Below, one piece after another: positions 40,503 through 46,761 of a stretch of 46,761 nt of DNA; the first letter of the stretch is position 1, and the number at the start of each line of letters is the position of its first letter. The notes beneath the pieces are model-generated. The model did no database searches. It saw only the letters and a list, made by a program, of their open reading frames with translations, and was not told the origin of the DNA. Made by a program: the position numbers and the translations under genes. The DNA is from Bacteroidia bacterium. Lineage in GTDB: Bacteria; Bacteroidota; Bacteroidia; Chitinophagales; Saprospiraceae. The DNA is taken from assembly GCA_030430845.1 (NCBI GenBank), contig JAUIKE010000051.1:1-46761 (forward strand), given 5' to 3'.

Positions 40503-43376
40503 ATGGGCGGGTATCAAAAACTACTGATGAGCTATGCTGTTGCAGGCATTGTGTTCCTGCTCCTATGGCCGACTGCTAGCTTATTCTCTCAGGCTCGTCC
40601 ACTGGTAATAGATGAAGACTTTTACCGGGATTCACTCCACCAATGGCATACCCTTTTGCCGTATTTAGAAGTGCTAACTGACCCAGGACAAAAGATCAAC
40701 TTATCGGAGCTTGAAGGGAATACCGCCTGGCAAAAAGTAGAGTCGGCACAACACCTGTACAATTGGAAGGGACGGCAATGGCTGAAGCTAAGCATCGAGA
40801 ATCAACGCAGCCAAACGGTCGAACTTGCCCTGCTATTTCACAACGATTTTCTGGATCTATACTATCGGGATACGGCCCGTAGCTGGATACATCAAAGGGC
40901 CGGTAAAGGCAGGCCTCTGACCGATTGGGACAGCCAGCAGCATTCTCCGCCCTTTCGTTCTCCCTATACTTTTCAATTGGAATTGCTCGCCAATGAAACC
41001 CGAACCTACTACCTGCAGCTCGGACCCCTAGATCAAAATGCTGTTGTAAATCCATTCATATCTAATCGCGAATTCTTTCTGGAAGAATCTGTCTGGACGT
41101 TTAAACGAACACTGGCTACTCAGTCTCTATTTCACGGCGTGCTGTGGGTGATGTTCCTGTTTCATCTGCTCACCTTTTTTATGTACAAAGCCCGATCCTA
41201 CCTCTTTTATTCACTGTATATTCTATCCTTATCTTTTGCCGTCATTTACTTGTTTGAGTTCGATATATTTCTACCACTGGCGCATATTCCTGGGATTTGG
41301 AGGGTATGGTCTAATATTTTACTGTATGGGTTTGGTATTTTTTACAGCCTGTTTCTCCTACATTTTTTACATGACGAAGCCTGGAAGCCGACGTTGAAAA
41401 AGCTGATTTGGTATTATGTGTTTTTTTTGATAAGTACCGGAGCCGTATCGACTATTTTATTAATAGTACTGCCCGTCACAACTTTCCCTTCTATTTACAA
41501 AAATTGGATGCTACTCCCAGGAGCCCTTTTGGGTATCGGAGGCTTGGTTTACCTTAGTATTCAGTACCTAAGATCTAAAAAGAGACTGGCCAAATTTGTG
41601 GCCATCAATAATTTTTTCATGATTGGCGGACTATTGGTTAGTACTTTGATCGGATTCTCCGGTCTGACCATATTTGGCGATTATAGGCTCACGCAAATGT
41701 GGGCCATCCTGTTTCTGGAAGGCACTATTATTTTACAACTGATCAGCTTTTCCCTAAGCCTGGGCTACAAAGGACTGGAAACTGAGCGCGAACGGGTGAA
41801 GTTAAAAGAACTGGACCAATTCAAATCCCGCTTTTTTGCCAATATTTCCCATGAGTTTCGAACACCCCTCACGCTTATTCTGGGGCCCGTGCAGAATTTG
41901 ATGTCTTCACTCAGCAAAAAAGCGGATCAACTCCAGCTCAAAATGGTGGAGCGCAATGCCCGGCGGTTGCTCCGTCTCATTAATCAGATACTGGACCTCT
42001 CAAAGCTGGAAGCGGGAAAAATGGAACTGGCTACCCGAGGCTTTGATTATATCCATGTCAGCAAGGCCATGTTGTATTCTTTTCAGTCGGCTGCCAGAGA
42101 AAAAAATGCTTCGCTTGCCTTTGAAAGTGAGCTCGAACAGTTGGAAGTTTTCTGGGATCAGGATAAAATCGAGCAGGTGTTGATCAATTTGCTTTCTAAC
42201 GCATTGAAGTATACGGCAGCCAACGGAAAAATTATATTGAAGGTTTTTACGGAAAAAAAACGGACAGGTGCTTTTGTCGTGACTTCCGTTGAAGATGATG
42301 GCATCGGGATCGACCTTGAGCACCTACCATATGTTTTCAAAAGATTTTATCAGGCCGATCACCAAGGCTTCGCCACCCAACAATCCAGTACCGGCATAGG
42401 CCTAGCCCTGACCAAGGAATTGGTCGAATTGCACAAAGGCAAAATTTGGGTGGATAGCCAAGCAGGAAAAGGAACCACTTTTTCTTTTTCAGTACCACAA
42501 AAATTAATGACCAAAGGCAGTAGTTCAGCAAAAACGGTTGCAACCTTAACCAGTGCTCATGATCCGGCTATAGAAGAATCGATTACGGCAATGGAAGAGG
42601 AAAAATCCCCTGCCTCCTCAGATGCTCCTTTGCTTCAAATCATAGAAGATAATCCTGAGATCCGACTTTACCTCAAAAGCTGCCTGGAACAGGAATATCA
42701 GCTGATTGAAGCTTCGGACGGTGAAGCAGGTATTGAGCTGGCCATTCAAAAGATCCCCGATCTCATCATTACGGATGTGATGATGCCGAAAAAAGATGGC
42801 TTTGAGGTGACGGAAGCGATTAAAAGCAATGAAAAAACTAGCCATATTCCTATCATTATCTTAACGGGAAAATCATCGAGAGAGAGCAAAATAACAGGTT
42901 TGCAAACCTCGGCCGATGATTACCTGACCAAACCTTTCGATGCAGAAGAACTTCGACTACGTATTAGCAACCTGCTCAGCAATCGGGAAAAATGGGTCGC
43001 CCGGTTTAAGAAAAGCTTTCGGCCGGATAGCCAGGTTCTGGACGTCCCCTCCCAGGAAGAAGCGTTTATAAAGAAGGCTTTTGATGTAGTAGAAGCTAAT
43101 CTGAGTGATGAAGACTTCAGTGTAGAAAAAATGGGAAGAGCTCTCCTCCTCGATCGTACCCAGCTTTTTAGAAAACTGAAAGCTATTACGGGGCAGAGTC
43201 CCAGCCAGTTTATTCGCAGCATTCGACTCAAGCATGCCTACCAACTCTTGAGCGGCCGTACGGCCACAGTTGGAGAGATCGCTTTCTCCGTAGGGTTCAG
43301 CAGTACCACCTATTTCAATCGCTGCTTCAAAGAAGAATACGGACAAACGCCAGGGGAAGTGATGGCAAGAGACTAA
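40503..43376 (+). CDS. Hybrid two-component sensor: 7TMR-DISM, histidine kinase, receiver, AraC HTH
   Basis: The product is 957 aa from the ATG at 40503 (a GTG eight codons upstream is possible). It has a signal sequence, an extracellular 7TMR-DISMED2-like domain (about 40-190), seven membrane helices (about 200-410), HisKA with phosphoacceptor H450 in ANISHEFRTPLTLILGP, and HATPase_c with LINLLSNALKYTA and SSTGIGLALTKELVELHKG. A receiver follows with phosphoacceptor D758 in IITDVMMPKKDG, then an AraC-type HTH (about 850-957; MGRALLLDRTQLFRKLKAIT, GEIAFSVGFSSTTYFNRCFK). One polypeptide thus holds sensing, phosphotransfer and DNA binding. The signal and target genes are unknown. The next gene is 274 bp away. 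Confidence 0.93.
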   Translation: MGGYQKLLMSYAVAGIVFLLLWPTASLFSQARPLVIDEDFYRDSLHQWHTLLPYLEVLTDPGQKINLSELEGNTAWQKVESAQHLYNWKGRQWLKLSIENQRSQTVELALLFHNDFLDLYYRDTARSWIHQRAGKGRPLTDWDSQQHSPPFRSPYTFQLELLANETRTYYLQLGPLDQNAVVNPFISNREFFLEESVWTFKRTLATQSLFHGVLWVMFLFHLLTFFMYKARSYLFYSLYILSLSFAVIYLFEFDIFLPLAHIPGIWRVWSNILLYGFGIFYSLFLLHFLHDEAWKPTLKKLIWYYVFFLISTGAVSTILLIVLPVTTFPSIYKNWMLLPGALLGIGGLVYLSIQYLRSKKRLAKFVAINNFFMIGGLLVSTLIGFSGLTIFGDYRLTQMWAILFLEGTIILQLISFSLSLGYKGLETERERVKLKELDQFKSRFFANISHEFRTPLTLILGPVQNLMSSLSKKADQLQLKMVERNARRLLRLINQILDLSKLEAGKMELATRGFDYIHVSKAMLYSFQSAAREKNASLAFESELEQLEVFWDQDKIEQVLINLLSNALKYTAANGKIILKVFTEKKRTGAFVVTSVEDDGIGIDLEHLPYVFKRFYQADHQGFATQQSSTGIGLALTKELVELHKGKIWVDSQAGKGTTFSFSVPQKLMTKGSSSAKTVATLTSAHDPAIEESITAMEEEKSPASSDAPLLQIIEDNPEIRLYLKSCLEQEYQLIEASDGEAGIELAIQKIPDLIITDVMMPKKDGFEVTEAIKSNEKTSHIPIIILTGKSSRESKITGLQTSADDYLTKPFDAEELRLRISNLLSNREKWVARFKKSFRPDSQVLDVPSQEEAFIKKAFDVVEANLSDEDFSVEKMGRALLLDRTQLFRKLKAITGQSPSQFIRSIRLKHAYQLLSGRTATVGEIAFSVGFSSTTYFNRCFKEEYGQTPGEVMARD

Positions 43377-43392
43377 TAGGTTGTGCCAATGA

Positions 43393-43424
43393 TTGCCATT
43401 GATATTGATGTTGCCATTGATATT
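43393..43424. repeat. Short direct repeat
   Basis: TTGCCATTGATATT occurs twice (43393-43406 and 43411-43424), giving an 18-bp period just after the hybrid kinase stop codon. It could be a small tandem repeat or slippage product; no function is suggested. Confidence 0.5.
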
Positions 43425-43650
43425 TTAACTCAATTCTTTTCTTGTTATCGGTATCGATTACTTCTAACTGGAGTTGGGAGAATGCAAATTTTATACATCA
43501 AATGAAGAGTGAGAAAAATTGTAAGTGATTGATTATCAGTAGCATTCAACATATGTGCAATACCCTGCAACATAAGTTCTACCCCTTGCCTCCTGTTTTG
43601 TTGCACCTTTGAATCGACATAAGAATTCAAGGATCACAAAACCAATGACC

Positions 43651-46521
43651 ATGAAAACGCTGCTAAATATTTTTTTGATCTCTATCCTTTCTTTTTCCTT
43701 CGCTACGGCTAATAGTACATGGGAAGAAACACTCAGAACGAGCATAAACACCTTTTTGCCGGGCTCTGGTTTTTCGTTGGAAAACCTGGATGTCGATTCA
43801 AATGCAAAAACCATTTCCGGCACTGGCACCTTTTTTAACCAATCCGGTATTTCATTTTCGGCTTCTTTTTTTAGCGCGACCTCCGTGAGATCTTTTGAGG
43901 CGAACTTCCCGGCTCATTTAAAAGTGGGGATCGATCAGGGTTTTATTTCCCAAATTGCCGGACAGCGTGTGGGCGACCTGCTCCCTTCCGGCTTATCTGA
44001 AGGGGTATACTTAAGAACGGTTTCCTTCAGTTTTTCTGAAGCGGATAAAAAGGTAGAAAATCTGCAAATGTGGTTCGACTTTCAGGGAAGTTGGTCTTTG
44101 TTGCCGGCCAATACGATGCAATTGAGCCAGGTGAAAGTTCATTTTGATATAGATGAGCCTTCTTCAAAAACTGCTCGTGATGCCAAAGGAAATATTTATG
44201 GTACGACCCACTTTGGTTCTTTCCCCGTTGAAATGACGGCCAATTTATTTTCAAAAAATAAAGAGGACCTTCAGTTTTCCGGCCGGATCGGTCAATTAGG
44301 ATTCAGTGAAAGCATTCAATCTCTGGCCGGGAAAAATAGCCTCATGGGCTTGCCGGTGCCTTCTCAGGTGATCAGCCTGAACTTAAAAGATGCGCTGATT
44401 AGCGTTCGTCCCAGGCAAAGTTGGGCGAGCATTGACGCGACCTCTAACTGGGGCAACGTCAATTTATGGGCACAAAAAAGCCAGGAGAAAGACAAAAGCA
44501 TGGATTATGTCGTGGTTATTTCTCCGCCCAAAGGTTTCAAAGTATCCAACATCAACAACAAATTAACGGCGCTGGACGGTCTGGATTTATCCGGGCAGAA
44601 GATCGTTTTTTCTTCGGAGAAAAAAGAGAAAAAGGAAACCTCCAAAATACCGAGTTTATCTGAGATTCCTTCTGCCATCAAAAAAGGCTGCAATCTATTG
44701 GCCAGATTGGACCTGACTAAGATAAAAATGGACCACTTACTAGGGATAAAAGAATTGATCGTCAATTCTCCATTGACCGATAAACTGGAAGATGTAGTAC
44801 TGGAATCCGAATTAGATGCAGATATCAAACTAGGTGAGACCAATAAACTGAAGAATGTTTTGTTCCGTTTACAACCTTCGCCCAAGGACTTTGCGATCTC
44901 TCTAGTCGGTGTGATGGATGCGAATGTAGGAAGCGACCAACTGAATTTTACCGGAGGTGTAGAAATAGCCATTAATGATCAGGCACTGAACTTCCTTTCC
45001 ATGATGGAAGGCGACTGGAACGATCCGCTTGGTGTGAGCGGCCTGAAAATGAGTGATGTGAAAATGCAGATGGGAGCGAGCTTTATTACGGCTCCTACCG
45101 TTTTGCCGAATGTTGCATTGGACGGAATCTTACACATAGGTCGGTTTCAGGGAAATGCAGCCTTGGCCTTTGATACCCGCAATCCTTCTAAGAGTATGAT
45201 CTCTGCGAAATTCAATGAATTGGTATTTTGGGATGTCGTAGATATGCTGATCGATGACCGGATTTCAAAGAGGATGCCAGCAGATATGAAAAAGTTCCTG
45301 AATTCCATTCGCATGACAGATGTTCACCTGGAAGCGGTACCACAGGCCATGAGAGTATTGGAGCAAAGTTATGAGGCTGGTTTCAGAGCAGGCGGGGAGA
45401 TAGAAGTACTGGGAGTGAAGGGAATGTCGAAAGTGGACTTGAATTATTCTAATGGAATGCTGGTACAGGCGGAGGTGGATCCTATTAAACTTGGGATATT
45501 CAAGCTGGAAGGTGCTGGAAAGAATGCTCGCCCTGGCTTTATCATTGACTTGAGAAAAGGGCACAGTCCTAAGGCAGCTATTAACGGGCTAGTCGGATTG
45601 CTAGGCTTACAGGCAGAAACGGATATAGAAGTATTGCCAAATGGTTTTCGCTTTAAAGTGGGAGGTAAGGTATTTAATGTTTTTAACGGACAAATCACGG
45701 CTAGCGGTTCGGACCTTAAGCGCGGAGGGGATATGTACCTGAAGGTAAAGATGGAAAATGACTTGTTTGGTTTTATCGATCGGGAGGTGATTAAGTTTAT
45801 TGAGAATAGCACCGGTTCGGCTATTCAGAAACTGACAGAAGCTCAAAGAAAACTGACCAGCGCTCAGAAGGCTGTTCAAAGATGGGAAAAGGAGATCAAG
45901 ATCATGCGCTCGAAAGTAGCCAAAGAACAGGCTGAAGATCGTGCTAAGATTGAAAAGGCGCAGCGGGATGTAAGCAATGCACAAAAAAAGGTGAATAGCC
46001 TGGACAGAGAAATTAAAAAGTTGAAGGCTGAATTGAAAAGAAAGAACAAGCCATATCAAGTGGCCGAAAGAGCCTATATCCGTACTAAAATTGCAGGTTT
46101 ATATACAGCTAAAGGCACAGCCTGGACGGCTTTGGAGGGATACAAAAAAATAGTTCTGGAGTTAATGAAGAAATTTAACACCAATCCGGATGCGGATGCA
46201 CGTGTGATCGCCCTTAAAGCCAATAAAAATACGGCTCTGGGCTCTTTGGAGGCGGCTAAAATTTTCATGGAAGGAGTGAAGAAGACTTTGGGCTTCACGG
46301 GTGACGTGGCTACTTTTGTTATCGACAAAGGAACGGATGCCTTGATCAATGTAAAAAGTGCAGAGTTTGAAGGTCGTCTGGGTGCTTTGTCTGGCGGCGC
46401 CGTGAAAATGAAGATGAAGTTGGAGTGGATGGGCAAATCAAAGGATGTGAGTTTGGACTTTGATTTTAACAGCCCGGCGGAGACCGTGAAGGCACTAGCA
46501 AAGAAGTTGATGGATAAATAA
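43651..46521 (+). CDS. Large secreted protein of unknown function with C-terminal coiled coil
   Basis: The product is 956 aa from the ATG at 43651, where the signal peptide (MKTLLNIFLISILSFSFATA) begins; ATG 43645 and TTG 43609 are other options. Residues about 20-715 are a long beta-rich region of alternating amphipathic strands with several similar blocks (YVVVISPPKGFKVSNI, ALDGLDLSGQKIVFSS, NPSKSMISAKFNELVFWDVV). Residues about 725-820 form a strongly charged coiled coil (TEAQRKLTSAQKAVQRWEKE, RDVSNAQKKVNSLDREIKKL), followed by helices and a short beta tail. No T9SS domain or lipobox. No known family is recognised; a surface or periplasmic structural role is a guess. Confidence 0.7.
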   Translation: MKTLLNIFLISILSFSFATANSTWEETLRTSINTFLPGSGFSLENLDVDSNAKTISGTGTFFNQSGISFSASFFSATSVRSFEANFPAHLKVGIDQGFISQIAGQRVGDLLPSGLSEGVYLRTVSFSFSEADKKVENLQMWFDFQGSWSLLPANTMQLSQVKVHFDIDEPSSKTARDAKGNIYGTTHFGSFPVEMTANLFSKNKEDLQFSGRIGQLGFSESIQSLAGKNSLMGLPVPSQVISLNLKDALISVRPRQSWASIDATSNWGNVNLWAQKSQEKDKSMDYVVVISPPKGFKVSNINNKLTALDGLDLSGQKIVFSSEKKEKKETSKIPSLSEIPSAIKKGCNLLARLDLTKIKMDHLLGIKELIVNSPLTDKLEDVVLESELDADIKLGETNKLKNVLFRLQPSPKDFAISLVGVMDANVGSDQLNFTGGVEIAINDQALNFLSMMEGDWNDPLGVSGLKMSDVKMQMGASFITAPTVLPNVALDGILHIGRFQGNAALAFDTRNPSKSMISAKFNELVFWDVVDMLIDDRISKRMPADMKKFLNSIRMTDVHLEAVPQAMRVLEQSYEAGFRAGGEIEVLGVKGMSKVDLNYSNGMLVQAEVDPIKLGIFKLEGAGKNARPGFIIDLRKGHSPKAAINGLVGLLGLQAETDIEVLPNGFRFKVGGKVFNVFNGQITASGSDLKRGGDMYLKVKMENDLFGFIDREVIKFIENSTGSAIQKLTEAQRKLTSAQKAVQRWEKEIKIMRSKVAKEQAEDRAKIEKAQRDVSNAQKKVNSLDREIKKLKAELKRKNKPYQVAERAYIRTKIAGLYTAKGTAWTALEGYKKIVLELMKKFNTNPDADARVIALKANKNTALGSLEAAKIFMEGVKKTLGFTGDVATFVIDKGTDALINVKSAEFEGRLGALSGGAVKMKMKLEWMGKSKDVSLDFDFNSPAETVKALAKKLMDK

Positions 46522-46537
46522 ACTTAGGTATTCAATG

Positions 46538-46578
46538 GGGGCTGTCTCATAACTCCTTCGTCGTTATGAGACAGCCCC
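46538..46578 (+). terminator. Rho-independent terminator
   Basis: Perfect 16-bp stem (GGGGCTGTCTCATAAC, 46538-46553, with 46563-46578), a 9-nt loop and a following TTCTTTTTTT run. It is 16 bp past the stop codon of the large secreted-protein gene. Confidence 0.9.
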
Positions 46579-46633
46579 TTCTTTTTTTGAATGGAAGTCA
46601 ATCTAGATTAATTAAAACAAAATCGTTAAATTG

Positions 46634-46761
46634 CAGTGTGAACTACCACCCCCAAAGGAGGTGGCTTCAAGGAACGCATGGGCCAAAGGCCCAACATAAA
46701 CCTTGAACTTTAGACGCTTCATCGCAATTTGCACCTAGAAAGTTAGGTGGCTGACTATCAC
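46634..46761 (+). ncRNA. Nested-hairpin element at the right edge (possible IS200/IS605-type end or omegaRNA)
   Basis: A CCACC-GGTGG hairpin (46646-46664) is followed by a stem TTCAAGG/CCTTGAA (46666-46672 with 46701-46707) that encloses TGGGCC-AAA-GGCCCA (46679-46693). A third hairpin CACCTA/TAGGTG (46732-46749) follows. The arrangement has no coding frame and resembles the structured ends, or the guide-RNA leaders, of IS200/IS605-superfamily elements carrying TnpB/IscB. It is cut by the window end, and no transposase is visible. Strand is assigned on the assumption that the partner gene lies to the right. Confidence 0.4.

Overview
The window looks like chromosomal DNA of a Bacteroidota bacterium, probably from the Saprospiria (Lewinella/Haliscomenobacter-like). 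The evidence is SusC/SusD-type outer-membrane genes, type IX secretion C-terminal sorting domains, many lipoproteins with a bare cysteine lipobox, TTG/GTG start candidates, weak Shine-Dalgarno sequences and EAD-type conflict proteins. This placement is inferred from gene content; there is no rRNA or tRNA in the window.

Layout. 1-7.9 kb: a glucan-water-dikinase-like enzyme cut by the left edge, then two class-A-beta-lactamase-fold serine hydrolases flanking an ATP/ADP-antiporter-like membrane protein fused to HEAT repeats. 7.9-11.1 kb: an orphan PaaK-type CoA ligase and a thioredoxin-fold lipoprotein, separated by an intergenic repeat that recurs at 40.2 kb. 11.1-17.3 kb: an accessory stretch with a Uma2-type nuclease, an HTH plus PLD-like protein, an unknown 482-aa protein, a small HTH protein, a nucleoside phosphorylase with a short C-terminal motif, and a coiled-coil/EAD11-like protein carrying the same motif. 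17.4-35.3 kb: a polysaccharide utilisation locus (PUL). 35.4-40.1 kb: membrane, TPR, lipoprotein and SDR genes and a formylglycine-generating-enzyme homologue with both active-site cysteines. 40.2-46.5 kb: a hybrid histidine kinase and a 956-aa secreted protein of unknown function. 46.63-46.76 kb: a nested-hairpin element, perhaps a transposon-end RNA, running off the right edge.

The PUL is the clearest pathway. A membrane-bound propeller sensor with a LuxR-type HTH is followed by one operon: T9SS-exported GH144-like glucanase, T9SS-exported five-repeat putative glycan-binding protein, GH144-like lipoprotein, GH3 beta-glucosidase, SusC, SusD. Families GH144 and GH3 in this combination point to beta-1,2-glucan: cutting at the surface, import by SusCD, then hydrolysis to glucose in the periplasm. 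A divergent two-domain esterase might remove acyl groups.

The most interesting candidate for a less-described system is the convergent pair at 15.5-17.3 kb. A nucleoside-cleaving enzyme and an EAD protein share a 23-column glycine/asparagine-rich motif, as expected of a sensor/effector pair in an abortive-infection type conflict system.

Intergenic regions carry unusually long, often perfect palindromic hairpins at gene 3' ends, several containing the stop codon. I saw no CRISPR array, tRNA, rRNA, prophage or complete insertion sequence, and no promoter motif good enough to annotate.
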